Assembly (NCBI GenBank): GCA_022340805.1
Contig: JAJDNF010000001.1
Coordinates: forward strand, 1 to 64,000
DNA: 64,000 nucleotides
Direction of reading: 5' to 3'
Source of the DNA: Chromatiaceae bacterium
Lineage (GTDB): Bacteria > Pseudomonadota > Gammaproteobacteria > Chromatiales > Chromatiaceae
Translations under genes and position numbers: made by a program
Shown: piece after piece, positions 10,977 through 21,692 of the stretch
How positions within the stretch are numbered: position 1 is the stretch's first letter
How the letters are laid out: each line of letters opens with the position of its first letter
The notes under the pieces: generated by a model
Databases searched by the model: none
Seen by the model: only the letters and a program-made list of their open reading frames with translations
Told to the model about the DNA's origin: nothing

Positions 10977-11872
10977 GCCTCGCGCGCCAGGACAGCGCGG
11001 CGATCGACTGGCGCACCCGGATCGGCCAATACTGGCGCCTGGTGCGTGCCGACCGGCCGATCGGCATCTACCTGTTGCTGTGGCCTGCACTGTGGGCGCT
11101 CTGGATCGCCGCCGCCGGCGTCCCGCCCTGGGGTGTGCTGCTGGTGTTCGTGCTTGGTACCGCGCTGATGCGATCGGCCGGCTGCGCGATCAACGACTAT
11201 GCCGACCGGGAACTCGACGGCCGCGTGGAGCGCACCGCGCAGCGGCCGCTGGCCACCGGCCGGATCAGCGCACGCGAGGCGGTCGCGGTGTTCATCGTGC
11301 TCAGCCTGCTGGCATTCGCGCTGGTGCTCACGCTGAATGCGAAGACCATCGCGCACTCGTTCGTCGCGGTCGCGTTGGCGGCGGTCTATCCGTTCACCAA
11401 GCGCTATACGCAGATGCCGCAGCTGGTGCTGGGCATGGCCTTCGGCTGGGCCGTGCCGATGGCCTTCACCGCGTTGCAGAACCAGATCCCGCCGGTCGCC
11501 TGGGTGCTGTTTGCGGCCACGGTGACCTGGGCCCTGGTCTACGACACCATGTATGCGATGGTCGACCGCGACGACGATCTGAAGGTCGGCATCAAGTCGA
11601 CCGCGATCCTGTTCGGCCGATACGATCGGCTCGCGATTGGCGTGCTGCAGCTGGTCATGCTGTGGCTGCTCTGGGAGGTCGGGCAGATGGCTGGACGCGG
11701 CGCTGTCTATCAGCTCGGGCTGTGCGGCGCGGCCGGGTTGTTCGTCTACCAGCAGTGGCTGATCCGCGGGCGCGAGCCTGGTCGCTGTTTCCGCGCCTTT
11801 CTCAACAATCACTACCTGGGCCTGGCGGTGTTCGTCGGCCTGTTCGCCGATTACCTGTTGAGCCGGCCATGA
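10973..11872 (+). CDS. ubiA: 4-hydroxybenzoate octaprenyltransferase
   Basis: [32 protein letters not shown] and [13 protein letters not shown] prenyltransferase motifs. Confidence 0.95.
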   Translation: MSLARQDSAAIDWRTRIGQYWRLVRADRPIGIYLLLWPALWALWIAAAGVPPWGVLLVFVLGTALMRSAGCAINDYADRELDGRVERTAQRPLATGRISAREAVAVFIVLSLLAFALVLTLNAKTIAHSFVAVALAAVYPFTKRYTQMPQLVLGMAFGWAVPMAFTALQNQIPPVAWVLFAATVTWALVYDTMYAMVDRDDDLKVGIKSTAILFGRYDRLAIGVLQLVMLWLLWEVGQMAGRGAVYQLGLCGAAGLFVYQQWLIRGREPGRCFRAFLNNHYLGLAVFVGLFADYLLSRP

Positions 11873-13371
11873 TGGTCGTATTGCGCTGGCTGGTCTGGAT
11901 GGTCGTGCTGTCGCCGGCCGCCTGGTGGGGGTGGCAGGCCCTGAATGCGCCGCCACCGGCGCTGGTACTGGACGACGGGGCGCGTCTCGAATGGGTCGAC
12001 TGCTGGTTCGACAAACCGTTCTGGCGGCCGATGCATTGCGGGCATTTCCACACCGCGCCGGAGCCCGCGGCCAGCCCGGCGCAGTTCACCCTGCCGGTGG
12101 TGTATCTGCCGCAGTATTTCTGGCGGCGCAGCGTTCCGCCGACCCTTTACATCGCCGGCGGTCCAGGCGGTTCTGCCTGGCTGGATCCCGGGCAGGTCGG
12201 TTTCTGGCAACACTGGGTAGACCAGGCCGATTGGCCAGGTGACCTGGTGGTCTATGACCAGCGTGGGGTCGGCGGGTCGCAACCGGCGATCGACTGTCCT
12301 GAGCTGCGCGAGCAGCGGCGCGAGCTGTTGCCGCTGCCGCTGCCGACCGAGGAGAGCTATCGCCGGATGCGCGATGCCACCCGTGCCTGTCACGACCGCC
12401 TCAAGTCCGAAGGGGTGGATCTGCATCGCTTCTCCACAGAATGGAATGCCGCCGATGCCACGGACCTGATGCGCGCGATGGGTCTGGCGCAGTGGAATGT
12501 CTATGGGGTGTCGTACGGCACCCGGGTGGCGCTGGAGATGATGCGCAGATCACCCGACTCGCTGCGTGCCGTGGTGCTCGACTCCACCTACCCGCCGGAG
12601 GCCAGTGCCGAGCTGAGCGACGCCTGGCTGCTGGAGCGCTCGTTCGGCTTGTTCGCGCGGATCTGTGACCTGGCTGACGAGTGTTCGGCCACGCCGGGTG
12701 AACTGACCCAGCGCCTGGAGGACGCGTTCGCGCACGTCGAGCGCGAATCGATCAAGGTCAGCATGCGCGACCCGGGCACCGGCAAGGACATCGCGGTGGT
12801 CTACGATCACGACGACCTGGCCTGGCTGCTGTTCGAGGCGTTGTACCAATGGGACCTTATTCCCAATCTGCCGGAGAGTGTGCGCGCATTGATCGGGGGG
12901 CGGCTGGACAGCCACATGCGCGGCTTGATCCAGGACAGTGTCGATACCCTGCTGGACGACTCGGTCAGCGACGCGGTGGCGAGTTCGGTCGATTGCCACG
13001 ATGGCGGTCCGATCGACCAGCGCGACGCCGAGCGGCAGCTGCAGCTGTATCCGCGCGCGGCCGAGATCAAGCGCTTCGATTGGCAGTATCACTCGTGTCG
13101 CTTCTGGGACTCGGGCGAGGCGCCGGCCGAGTTCCGCACGCCGGTCGTGTCGGATGTGCCGACCCTGCTGCTGGCCGGCGAATTCGACCCGGTGACACCG
13201 CCGGAGTGGGCCGAGCAGGCGGCCCGCCACCTCAGCAACGCGCAGCTGTTCGTGTTCCCGGCGGTTGGACATGGCGTGCTCGACAGTCATGTCTGCGCGG
13301 CTGATCTGGTGCGCAATTTTTTTGCCGACCCGGTGCGGCCGCAGGCCCCGAAATGCCTGGGGCGGCTGTAG
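11869..13371 (+). CDS. Alpha/beta hydrolase (tripeptidyl aminopeptidase/TAP-like)
   Basis: [28 protein letters not shown] nucleophile elbow, C-terminal [14 protein letters not shown] and GHGVLD. Confidence 0.85.
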   Translation: MMVVLRWLVWMVVLSPAAWWGWQALNAPPPALVLDDGARLEWVDCWFDKPFWRPMHCGHFHTAPEPAASPAQFTLPVVYLPQYFWRRSVPPTLYIAGGPGGSAWLDPGQVGFWQHWVDQADWPGDLVVYDQRGVGGSQPAIDCPELREQRRELLPLPLPTEESYRRMRDATRACHDRLKSEGVDLHRFSTEWNAADATDLMRAMGLAQWNVYGVSYGTRVALEMMRRSPDSLRAVVLDSTYPPEASAELSDAWLLERSFGLFARICDLADECSATPGELTQRLEDAFAHVERESIKVSMRDPGTGKDIAVVYDHDDLAWLLFEALYQWDLIPNLPESVRALIGGRLDSHMRGLIQDSVDTLLDDSVSDAVASSVDCHDGGPIDQRDAERQLQLYPRAAEIKRFDWQYHSCRFWDSGEAPAEFRTPVVSDVPTLLLAGEFDPVTPPEWAEQAARHLSNAQLFVFPAVGHGVLDSHVCAADLVRNFFADPVRPQAPKCLGRL

Positions 13372-13475
13372 TTTTTGACGGCGGGCGGGCGTATCGGGGA
13401 TACCTCGGGGTTGATTCTGGCGCCCGGGTAGGCTAAAAACCCGCGGCCCTAAGCAATCTTCGGAGTCGGATAAGC

Positions 13476-13895
13476 ATGACAGTGGAACTGCCGGAAGGTT
13501 ACGAGCCTACCCCGGACGAGGAGTACATGAATCCTCGGCAGCTCGAGTATTTTCGTCGCCAATTGATTCGCTGGCGTGAGGAGCTGATGACCGAGGCCCA
13601 GGAGACGCTCGACAACCTGCGCGACAAGTCCTACCAGGAGGTCGGCGACGAGGCGGACCGGGCGAGCCGTGAGAGCGAACACGGTCTGGAACTGCGCACC
13701 CGGGATCGTTACCGCAAGCTGCAACGCAAGATCGAGCAGGCCCTGGAGCGGATCGATGACGGCACCTACGGTTATTGCGAAGACACCGGTGAGGCGATTG
13801 GGGTGATGCGCCTGAAGGCGCGACCTATCGCCACCCTGACCATCGACGCCCAGGAGCGTCGTGAGATGAAGGAACGCGTCCTGGCCGACCGCTGA
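13476..13895 (+). CDS. dksA: DksA/TraR-family RNA polymerase-binding regulator with degenerate zinc finger
   Basis: DksA coiled coil and C-terminal YGYCEDTGEAIG...ARPIATLTIDAQERRE; only one of four zinc-ligand Cys retained. Confidence 0.9.
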   Translation: MTVELPEGYEPTPDEEYMNPRQLEYFRRQLIRWREELMTEAQETLDNLRDKSYQEVGDEADRASRESEHGLELRTRDRYRKLQRKIEQALERIDDGTYGYCEDTGEAIGVMRLKARPIATLTIDAQERREMKERVLADR

Positions 13896-13900
13896 GGCGG

Positions 13901-14593
13901 TTATTCGCGAGGCGTGCGTGCGATCGCCCACACCTCGACTTGCCCCACACCTGCGCGCTTGAGTATCCGGCTGGCTTCGTCGGCCGTCGCGCCGGTGGTC
14001 ATCACGTCATCGATCAGTGCCACGTGCCGTGGCAGCGCGCCACGGCAGGCGAACGCGCCACGCAGATTGCGCCGGCGCTGCGCGCGACCCAGTTCGTGCT
14101 GCGGCCCGGCGTCGCGCACGCGCAGCAGACGATTCCCCGCCCAGGCCAGGTCCAGCTGTCGCCCGAGGTGGCGTGCAATCTCGGCGGCCTGATTGAATCC
14201 GCGCCGGCGCAGGCGGCTGGCCGCGGCCGGGATCGGTAGCAGCAGTTCAGGCAGTGGCCCGCGCTCTCGCAGGGTAGCGGCGAGCGGCGCCGTCAGCATG
14301 CGGCCAAGCGGCAGCTGCAACTGGTATTTGAAACCGGCGATCAGGCGGTCGACCGGCGGCGCATACAGCAGCGGCGCCAGCGCGCGGTCGAACGCCGGTG
14401 GGTGGGCCTGACAGTCCGCGCACGGCAGGCCCTGCGGTGTTCCCTCGGGCAGCGGCAGGGCGCAGCTTGGGCAGGGATTGGCATTGCGCGGCAGCGTGGC
14501 ATCGCAGGGCGCGCAGATCTCGTCGCCCGGCGCCCCGCACAGCGGACAGGCAGTGCCGATGATTTGTGCAAAAAGTGACCAGATGTTAACCAT
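13901..14593 (-). CDS. ComF family protein (phosphoribosyltransferase-like)
   Basis: N-terminal CPLCGAPGDEICAPC zinc motif and PRPP loop VALIDDVMTTGAT. Confidence 0.92.
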   Translation of the reverse strand: MVNIWSLFAQIIGTACPLCGAPGDEICAPCDATLPRNANPCPSCALPLPEGTPQGLPCADCQAHPPAFDRALAPLLYAPPVDRLIAGFKYQLQLPLGRMLTAPLAATLRERGPLPELLLPIPAAASRLRRRGFNQAAEIARHLGRQLDLAWAGNRLLRVRDAGPQHELGRAQRRRNLRGAFACRGALPRHVALIDDVMTTGATADEASRILKRAGVGQVEVWAIARTPRE

Positions 14594-14668
14594 TGAATTC
14601 CTTTTCGGTTGACAGTGGCGCGACCCGACCTATCATTCCGGGTCCCCAGCAGACCAGGTCAATTGCCG

Positions 14669-15076
14669 ATGGATGACGACACGTCCCCGTCCAGCCGCAC
14701 CGTAAGCGGGCGCTCGTCGCGATTCGCGGCGATGCAGATGGACATCGGCAACCTGATCAGCATGCTGTTGCCGCCGCTGCCGCTGCTGTGGTTCGGCGGC
14801 TCGATGCTGATCTACGCGCTGCACCGCCATCACCCCAATCCGCGTGTCGGCTATTTTACCCAGCGCGCGGCCTATCGATTCTATGCGGTGATGGGGGCGA
14901 TCATTCCGATCGGCACCTTTTTCCCCGGTCGCGGCATCACGCCCTGGCTGCTCGCCTGGGGGATCGGCCTGGCGGTGATCGTGCCCTGGTCGCTGTGGTC
15001 GATTGCGCGGATCCGCCGCGAAGACTGGCCGGACATCAGCGTGCCGCCAGCGAACCTATCTGCCGAGGAGGCCTGA
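14669..15076 (+). CDS. Hypothetical membrane protein
   Basis: 135 aa with 2-3 predicted TM helices; directly upstream of bioB. Confidence 0.6.
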   Translation: MDDDTSPSSRTVSGRSSRFAAMQMDIGNLISMLLPPLPLLWFGGSMLIYALHRHHPNPRVGYFTQRAAYRFYAVMGAIIPIGTFFPGRGITPWLLAWGIGLAVIVPWSLWSIARIRREDWPDISVPPANLSAEEA

Positions 15077-15077
15077 G

Positions 15078-16088
15078 ATGAGTGCTGCCCCGATCCATGA
15101 CGCGCCGCGCAACGACTGGACGCTGGACGAGATCGGCGCGCTGTTTGCGCTGCCGTTCAACGACCTGCTGTATCGCGCACAGGCTGTGCACCGGGCCAAT
15201 TTCGATCCGAACCGGGTCCAGGTCAGTACGTTGCTGTCGATCAAGACCGGGGCCTGCGCCGAGGACTGCGCCTATTGCTCGCAGAGCGCCAAATACGACA
15301 CCGGCCTGGAGCGCGAGCGCCTGCTGCCGCTCGACGAGGTGATCGAGGCGGCGCAGGCGGCCCGATCCAAGGGTTCGACCCGCTTCTGCATGGGCGCCGC
15401 GTGGCGCAACCCCACCGACAAGAACCTCGACAAGGTGATCGAGATGATCGAGGCGGTGCGCGGCCTCGGCATGCAGACCTGTGTGACCCTGGGCATGCTC
15501 ACCGAGCCACAGGCCAGGCGGCTGCGCGAGGCCGGCCTGGACTATTACAACCACAATCTGGATACCTCGCCCGAGTTCTACGGCAACGTGATCTCCACGC
15601 GCACCTTCCAGGACCGGCTGGATACGCTGCAGCACGTGCGCGAGGCAGGTATAAACGTCTGTTCCGGCGGCATATTGGGAATGGGCGAGACCGGCACCGA
15701 TCGTGCGCGCATGCTGCAGGAGCTGGCCAATCTGCCCCAGCATCCGCAATCCGTGCCGATCAACATGCTGGTGCAGATCGAGGGCACCCCGCTGTATGGC
15801 AGGGACAGGCTTGACACGCTGCAGTTCGTGCGCAGTATCGCGGTTGCGCGCATCCTGATGCCAAAAAGCTACGTGCGCCTGTCAGCCGGTCGGACCGAGA
15901 TGAGTGACGAGATGCAGGCGCTGTGCTTCCTCGCCGGCGCCAACTCGATCTTCTACGGCGAGCGCCTGCTGACCACCGATAACCCGGCGGCCGATCATGA
16001 CCGGGCACTGTTCGAGCGGCTCGGCATCAACATGGAAACCGGTGAGCTGCAGGCGGATCGCCAGGCATGCGGCGGTTCGGGGCATTAG
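15078..16088 (+). CDS. bioB: Biotin synthase
   Basis: [15 protein letters not shown] radical SAM motif and [13 protein letters not shown]. Confidence 0.97.
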   Translation: MSAAPIHDAPRNDWTLDEIGALFALPFNDLLYRAQAVHRANFDPNRVQVSTLLSIKTGACAEDCAYCSQSAKYDTGLERERLLPLDEVIEAAQAARSKGSTRFCMGAAWRNPTDKNLDKVIEMIEAVRGLGMQTCVTLGMLTEPQARRLREAGLDYYNHNLDTSPEFYGNVISTRTFQDRLDTLQHVREAGINVCSGGILGMGETGTDRARMLQELANLPQHPQSVPINMLVQIEGTPLYGRDRLDTLQFVRSIAVARILMPKSYVRLSAGRTEMSDEMQALCFLAGANSIFYGERLLTTDNPAADHDRALFERLGINMETGELQADRQACGGSGH

Positions 16089-16260
16089 CCGATGCACAGC
16101 GCCGCGACGCATCGGATGCCGGCATCGGCATCCAGGGGCTGGCCGGATCGCTGCGGGTGTCGCGACGCGGTCGTAGCGACTGCGCGGCGTCAGCCGGGCA
16201 CCTTGCGCGTGCCTGACGGCTGGTTGCGCCTGCTGTCCTGCTGACGGCGTTGTTACGGCA

Positions 16261-17421
16261 TTGAACGGCTTGCAAGAGCAGCTGGAACGGCGCCGGGTCG
16301 ATGGACTGTTGCGCAGTCGTCGCGTGATCGATGGCGCACAGGGTCCCGAGCTGACCGTGGACGGGCGGCGCATGCTGGCGTTTTGCTCCAACGATTACCT
16401 GGGCCTGGCCGCCGACCCGCGGCTGGCCGAGGCGGTTCAGCGTGGCGTCGGCCGCTACGGCGTCGGCGCCGGGGCCGCACACCTGGTCAGTGGCCACAGC
16501 CGCGCCCATCATGCGCTCGAGGAGGAACTCGCCGAGTTCACCGGCCGCTCACGGGCGCTGCTGTTCTCGACCGGCTACATGGCCAATCTGGGCGTGACCG
16601 GCGCGTTGCTCGGACGCCGCGACAGCGTCATTGAGGACCGTCTCAACCACGCCTCGCTGATCGACGGCGGTCTGCTGTCGCGTGCCGCCTTCCGCCGCTA
16701 CCGGCACGCCGACGCCGCGGCGCTCGGCGAGCAGCTCGACGGCGCACCGGGTCGCAGGCTGGTGGTCACTGACGGTGTGTTCAGCATGGATGGCGACGTG
16801 GCGCCGGTCACGGCGCTGGCAGAGGTCTGCGCCGGCCACGGTGCCTGGCTGATGGTCGACGATGCGCACGGCATCGGTGTGCTGGGACCGCAGGGCCGTG
16901 GCAGCGTGGCCGCGGCCGGGCTCGGGCAGGACCAGGTGCCGATCCTGATGGGCACCCTGGGCAAGGCGCTGGGCACCGCCGGCGCCTTCGTCGCGGGCCC
17001 GGAGGAACTGATAGAGAGCCTGATCCAGTTCGCCCGGCCGTACATCTACACCACCGCGATGCCGCCGGCGATCGCCGAGGCCACCCGGGTCGCGCTGCGC
17101 ATCGCCGCCGAAGAGGAGTGGCGGCGCGAACGCCTGCAGGGCCTGGTGCAGCGCCTCCGCCACGGTGTGCAACGCCTCGGCCTGCACCTGATGGATTCAC
17201 CAACCCCGATCCAGCCGATCCTGCTCGGCAGCAGCGAGCAGGCCAACCGCTGGAATGCGGCGCTGCAGCGCGAGGGCATCCTGGTTGGTGCGATCCGTCC
17301 GCCGACCGTGCCGGAGGGCACCGCGCGGTTGCGCATCACGCTGTCGGCCGCGCACACGGTCGCGCACGTCGAGACGCTGCTCGCGGTGCTGGCCGAGGTG
17401 GCCGCGGAGCAGTCGGCGTGA
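16261..17421 (+). CDS. bioF: 8-amino-7-oxononanoate synthase
   Basis: [18 protein letters not shown] lysine region [16 protein letters not shown] start. Confidence 0.95.
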   Translation: MNGLQEQLERRRVDGLLRSRRVIDGAQGPELTVDGRRMLAFCSNDYLGLAADPRLAEAVQRGVGRYGVGAGAAHLVSGHSRAHHALEEELAEFTGRSRALLFSTGYMANLGVTGALLGRRDSVIEDRLNHASLIDGGLLSRAAFRRYRHADAAALGEQLDGAPGRRLVVTDGVFSMDGDVAPVTALAEVCAGHGAWLMVDDAHGIGVLGPQGRGSVAAAGLGQDQVPILMGTLGKALGTAGAFVAGPEELIESLIQFARPYIYTTAMPPAIAEATRVALRIAAEEEWRRERLQGLVQRLRHGVQRLGLHLMDSPTPIQPILLGSSEQANRWNAALQREGILVGAIRPPTVPEGTARLRITLSAAHTVAHVETLLAVLAEVAAEQSA

Positions 17422-18185
17422 GCCTCTATCGCCACCAGGTCGGGCGCGGTCCGCAGTTGGTGCTGTTGCATGGCTGGGGCATGAACGCGGCGGTATGGGA
17501 GCCGTTGCTGCCCGAGTTGTCGGCGCATTGCCGCCTGACCGTGATCGAGCTGCCCGGGCACGGCGCGAGTCCGGCCGCAGCCGCATCAGACCTTGCCGAA
17601 TGGGCGGCACACTGCCTCGCGGCCGCACCGGATCACGCCTATTGGCTCGGCTGGTCGCTGGGTGGCCAGGTCGCGCTGCGCGCGGCGCTCGACGCCCCGG
17701 CGCGGGTTGCCGGACTGTTCCTGGTCAGCGCCACCCCGCGGTTCGTGCAGGGACCTGACTGGCCCTGTGCGATGGCGGTCGCGAGCTTTCATCAGTTTGC
17801 AGATCAGCTGGCCGACGACCCGAGCGCCACGCTGCTGCGCTTCCTCGGCCTGCAGGTCAAGGGTGCCGAGCACGCACGCGAGACGCTGCGGCTGCTGCGC
17901 GCCGAACTGTTGCAGCGGCCGCCGGCCAGCCAGACGGGTCTGCGCCAGGGCCTGGACCTGCTGCTCGAAAACGATCTGCGCGCGGAGCTGGGCGGCCTGG
18001 AGTGCCCAACCCACTGGCTGTTCGGCGCGCGCGACACCCTGGTGCCGCGCGCGCTGCGCGGGCGTCTTGCCGGACTGCTCCCGGGCGCGCGCAGCGAGGA
18101 GATCGCGGGGGCAGGGCATGCCCCGTTCCTGTCGCATCCGCAGACCTGCCTCGATGCGCTGTTGCGCGCGGTCGCCGCGGTTTGA
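17418..18185 (+). CDS. bioH: Pimeloyl-ACP methyl ester carboxylesterase
   Basis: [29 protein letters not shown] start overlapping the bioF stop. Confidence 0.92.
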   Translation: MSLYRHQVGRGPQLVLLHGWGMNAAVWEPLLPELSAHCRLTVIELPGHGASPAAAASDLAEWAAHCLAAAPDHAYWLGWSLGGQVALRAALDAPARVAGLFLVSATPRFVQGPDWPCAMAVASFHQFADQLADDPSATLLRFLGLQVKGAEHARETLRLLRAELLQRPPASQTGLRQGLDLLLENDLRAELGGLECPTHWLFGARDTLVPRALRGRLAGLLPGARSEEIAGAGHAPFLSHPQTCLDALLRAVAAV

Positions 18186-18190
18186 CGGCC

Positions 18191-19060
18191 GTGGACGAGT
18201 CGATGCCGCCGCCGTTTGACAAGGACAAGGCGCGCAAGAGCTTCGCGCGGGCCGCGGCGGTCTACGACGATGCCGCCGTGCTGCAGCACGAGATCGGTCG
18301 CCGCATGCTCGAGCGACTCGACTACGTCAGGCTCGAGCCAAGGCGGGTGCTGGATATCGGTTGCGGTACCGGGGTGGCGACCGAGGCGCTGTTGCGGCGC
18401 TATCCGAAGGCCGAGGTGATCGCACTGGATTTTGCCCTGCCGATGCTGGCGCAGGCGCGCAGGCGCGGCCGCTGGCTGCGCCGCCCGCGCTGCCTGTGCG
18501 CCGATCTTGACTTTCTGCCACTGGCCGCCGACAGCATCGACCTGATCTTCGCCAATGCCGCACTGCAATGGAGCGCGCAGCCGGCGCAGACGTTCGCCGA
18601 CATCGCGCGCGTCCTGCGACCGGGCGGGCTGTTCATGTTCAGCACCTTCGGTCCGGACACGCTGCACGAACTGCGCGCCGCCTGGGCGGCGGTCGACGGC
18701 CAGCCGCATGTACACGGATTCATCGATATGCACGATTACGGTGACATGCTGCTCGGCGCCGGCCTGGCCGATCCGGTGATGGACGTCGAGCGCATGACCC
18801 TGACCTATGGCGATGCGATGCAGTTGATGCGTGAGATCAAGATAATCGGCGCGGGCAACGCCAGCTCGGGCCGGCAGCGCGGGCTCGTTGGCCGTGAACG
18901 CATCGCGCGGGTGTGCGCGGCCTACGAGCGCTTTCGCGGCGCGGATGGCCGTCTGCCGGTCAGCTACGAAGTGGTGCACGGGCACGCCTGGGGGGCCACC
19001 CAGCGCCGCGTCGATGGCGAGACCCGGGTCTCGCTGGATGTATTGCGGTCGAAGAAATGA
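18191..19060 (+). CDS. bioC: Malonyl-ACP O-methyltransferase
   Basis: KARKSFARAAAVYDDAAVLQ...VLDIGCGTGVATEALL; embedded in bio operon. Confidence 0.93.
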   Translation: MDESMPPPFDKDKARKSFARAAAVYDDAAVLQHEIGRRMLERLDYVRLEPRRVLDIGCGTGVATEALLRRYPKAEVIALDFALPMLAQARRRGRWLRRPRCLCADLDFLPLAADSIDLIFANAALQWSAQPAQTFADIARVLRPGGLFMFSTFGPDTLHELRAAWAAVDGQPHVHGFIDMHDYGDMLLGAGLADPVMDVERMTLTYGDAMQLMREIKIIGAGNASSGRQRGLVGRERIARVCAAYERFRGADGRLPVSYEVVHGHAWGATQRRVDGETRVSLDVLRSKK

Positions 19061-19731
19061 GCCGCGGGATATTTGTCACCGGTACCGATACGGGCTGCGG
19101 CAAGACCCATGTCGCGCAGGCCCTGATCCGTGCGCTGCGCGCCCGCGGGCTGCGCGTGGCTGGCTTCAAACCCGTGGCGGCAGGCGCCGATTGGTGCGAC
19201 GGCGAACTGCGCAATGACGATGCCCTGGCGCTGAAGCGCGAGGCTGGCCACGCGGCGGCGTACGCCACGATCAATCCGTATTGCCTCGAGGCCGCCGTTG
19301 CCCCCCACCTGGCAGCGGCCGAGGCCGGGGTGGCGATCGAGCTCGGCGTGATCCTTGCCGCGTATGCGCAGCTGGCGGCGCGCAGCGATGTCGTGGTCGT
19401 CGAGGGTGCCGGCGGCTGGCTGGTGCCGCTCGGTCCCGGCCTGGACATGCAGGGTGTGGCCCTGGCGCTGGGCCTGCCGGTGCTGCTGGTGGTGGGATTG
19501 CGGCTCGGCTGCCTCAATCATGCCTTGCTCAGCGAGCGGGCCATCCTGGCCGGCGGCGGGCGTCTGCTCGGCTGGATCGGTTCGCAGGTGGATCCTGGTA
19601 TGGCCCGCCTGAACGGCAATGTCGCCACGTTGACCGAGCGCCTCGGCGCGCCCTGCCTCGGGGTCATTGCGCACCCGGCCTCGCGCGAGCGGCTGGACCC
19701 GCCCCGCCCGCTGACGCTGGAAGGTCTCTGA
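19057..19731 (+). CDS. bioD: Dethiobiotin synthetase
   Basis: FVTGTDTGCGKTHVAQALI P-loop; VVVEGAGGWLVPL. Confidence 0.95.
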   Translation: MSRGIFVTGTDTGCGKTHVAQALIRALRARGLRVAGFKPVAAGADWCDGELRNDDALALKREAGHAAAYATINPYCLEAAVAPHLAAAEAGVAIELGVILAAYAQLAARSDVVVVEGAGGWLVPLGPGLDMQGVALALGLPVLLVVGLRLGCLNHALLSERAILAGGGRLLGWIGSQVDPGMARLNGNVATLTERLGAPCLGVIAHPASRERLDPPRPLTLEGL

Positions 19732-19764
19732 ACGGACTCAAGCCGACCGGTACGCGACGTGTCT

Positions 19765-19778
19765 TTGATCATTGTCAA
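19765..19778. promoter_or_regulatory. FNR/Anr-like inverted repeat TTGATcattGTCAA
   Basis: One mismatch to TTGAT-N4-ATCAA, in an AT-rich intergenic stretch upstream of DUF2244-coxII. Confidence 0.35.
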
Positions 19779-19952
19779 AAAATTAGAATATTAGAGAACT
19801 CAAATACCATAAAAAGATTTTTAACTGATCCAGCTCAAATTTGGTTGGAATCCACCCGGAGGGCGCGCTACCCTCGCACGGCGAAAAAATGACCGGGTGT
19901 TGTTTTGTTCGGGTCGACGCTCGATGTGTGAAGCGCTGGGGATGTCTTGCTG

Positions 19953-20453
19953 ATGGTGATCTCCGACGACAGTCCCGACTCCAGGTTGCGTCGGGTCGTG
20001 ATCCGGCCAAACCGTTCGCTGAGCTGGCGCCAGTCGATGATATTCCTCGGCGCAATCGCAGTGCCGTTGCTGTTGTTCGGTGTCGTGCTCGCGTTCGAGG
20101 GATTCTGGCTGGTCTTGCCGTTTGCGGGGCTCGAGCTGGGCGCGCTGTTCGCCTGTTTATACCTGGTGTCGCATGCGTCGTTGCGCTGCGAGGTGGTGTC
20201 CATCGGGGATGCTGTGGTTACGGTCGAGAAGGGTCGCGATCGGGGCCGCTGCCCGGAAAAGGGCGGTCCTGAAGAGCGCGTCGAGTTCGCGCGCGGCTGG
20301 GTCCGGGTCGAGTTGTCGAACAGCCCCGGTCACTGGTATCCGCACCGCCTGTGGATCGGCGCTTCCGGAAGGCGCGTCGAGATCGGGGGATTCCTGGTCG
20401 ACGATGAGAAGGCTGAGCTTGCTGCAGAGTTGCACAGGCTGCTTTCCGCATGA
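19953..20453 (+). CDS. DUF2244 domain-containing membrane protein
   Basis: PNRSLSWRQSMIFLG..., two TM helices then soluble domain; directly upstream of oxidase subunit II. Confidence 0.8.
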   Translation: MVISDDSPDSRLRRVVIRPNRSLSWRQSMIFLGAIAVPLLLFGVVLAFEGFWLVLPFAGLELGALFACLYLVSHASLRCEVVSIGDAVVTVEKGRDRGRCPEKGGPEERVEFARGWVRVELSNSPGHWYPHRLWIGASGRRVEIGGFLVDDEKAELAAELHRLLSA

Positions 20454-20532
20454 AATTTTTGCGCACCGCCGGACGCGGGGCGCGCTGCAACATATAACGA
20501 TTGATCTCGGGGGGACCGAAGCTGTGAGACTA

Positions 20533-21666
20533 ATGCGTAAGCTGGCCGGCATTTCGACGGCATATCTGGGGGCGGCGTTCACGTCAGCGCATGCTGACTA
20601 CGCGCTCAATATGCGTCAGGGGGTCACGAGCACGAGCCAGAGCGTGTATGACCTGCACATGATTATCTTCTGGGTGTGCTGCGTGATTGGCGTCGTGGTG
20701 TTCGGCGCGATGATTTACTCCATCGTCAACCACCGCAAGTCCAAGGGTGCGGTAGCGGCGCAGTTTCATGAGAGCACGACGATGGAGATCCTGTGGACCG
20801 TCGTGCCTATCGTGATCCTGGTCAGTATGGCGATCCCCGCGACCAATACCCTGCTGGCCATGGAAGATACCGGCGATGCTGAAATGACCATCAAGGTCAC
20901 CGGTATCCAGTGGAAGTGGAAATACGACTACGTCGACGGCGATGCCGCCGGGGTGTCGTTCATCAGTTCGCTGCATCCGGATCACAACCAGGCGCGCCTG
21001 CTGGGCTCCGGCGCGGATGTGACCCAGTTCGGTGACAACTACCTGATGGAAGTTGATAACCCGGTGGTTATTCCGACCGGTAAGAAGGTGCGCTTCCTGT
21101 TGACCGCCGCGGATGTGATCCATTCCTGGTGGGTGCCCGATCTTGGCTGGAAGAAGGATGCGATCCCCGGTTTTGTGAACGAGGCCTGGACCAAGCTCGA
21201 CGAGCCCGGCACTTACCGCGGCAAGTGTGCCGAGTTGTGCGGCAAGGACCATGGCTTCATGCCGATCGTGGTGGTTGCCAAGTCTCCCGAAGATTACGCG
21301 CTGTGGGTCGCCGAGCAGAAGGGCGCAGCCGCGGCCGCCGCCGCGTCGGCAGATCGTGAATGGACCGCAGAGGAGCTGATCGCGAAGGGCGAGCAGGTCT
21401 ATACCGCGAACTGTGCCGCCTGTCATCTGGCCAATGGCCAGGGCGTGCCGCCGGCATTCCCGGCGCTTGCCGGCAGCGCGATTGCGACCGGTGATCTGGC
21501 TGCACACATAGACCGCGTGCTGAACGGCAAGGCGGGTACCGCGATGGCGGCATACCGCAGCATCCTCAATGATGCGGATCTTGCCGCGGTGATTTCCTAC
21601 GAGCGCAACGCCTGGGGCAACAGTGCCGGTGTCGTTCAGCCAGCTGCAATCAAGGCAGCACGTTAA
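20533..21666 (+). CDS. ctaC: Cytochrome c oxidase subunit II with C-terminal cytochrome c domain (caa3-like)
   Basis: CuA motif [14 protein letters not shown] and C-terminal haem motif CAACH. Confidence 0.95.
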   Translation: MRKLAGISTAYLGAAFTSAHADYALNMRQGVTSTSQSVYDLHMIIFWVCCVIGVVVFGAMIYSIVNHRKSKGAVAAQFHESTTMEILWTVVPIVILVSMAIPATNTLLAMEDTGDAEMTIKVTGIQWKWKYDYVDGDAAGVSFISSLHPDHNQARLLGSGADVTQFGDNYLMEVDNPVVIPTGKKVRFLLTAADVIHSWWVPDLGWKKDAIPGFVNEAWTKLDEPGTYRGKCAELCGKDHGFMPIVVVAKSPEDYALWVAEQKGAAAAAAASADREWTAEELIAKGEQVYTANCAACHLANGQGVPPAFPALAGSAIATGDLAAHIDRVLNGKAGTAMAAYRSILNDADLAAVISYERNAWGNSAGVVQPAAIKAAR

Positions 21667-21692
21667 GCATTAACTCTGGGAGAGTCTTCAAG

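Noticed and set aside
16089-16260. Possible riboswitch or ncRNA in the bioB-bioF gap
   Set aside because: Only short GC-rich repeats (gatgccggcatcggcatc) were seen; no recognisable RNA family
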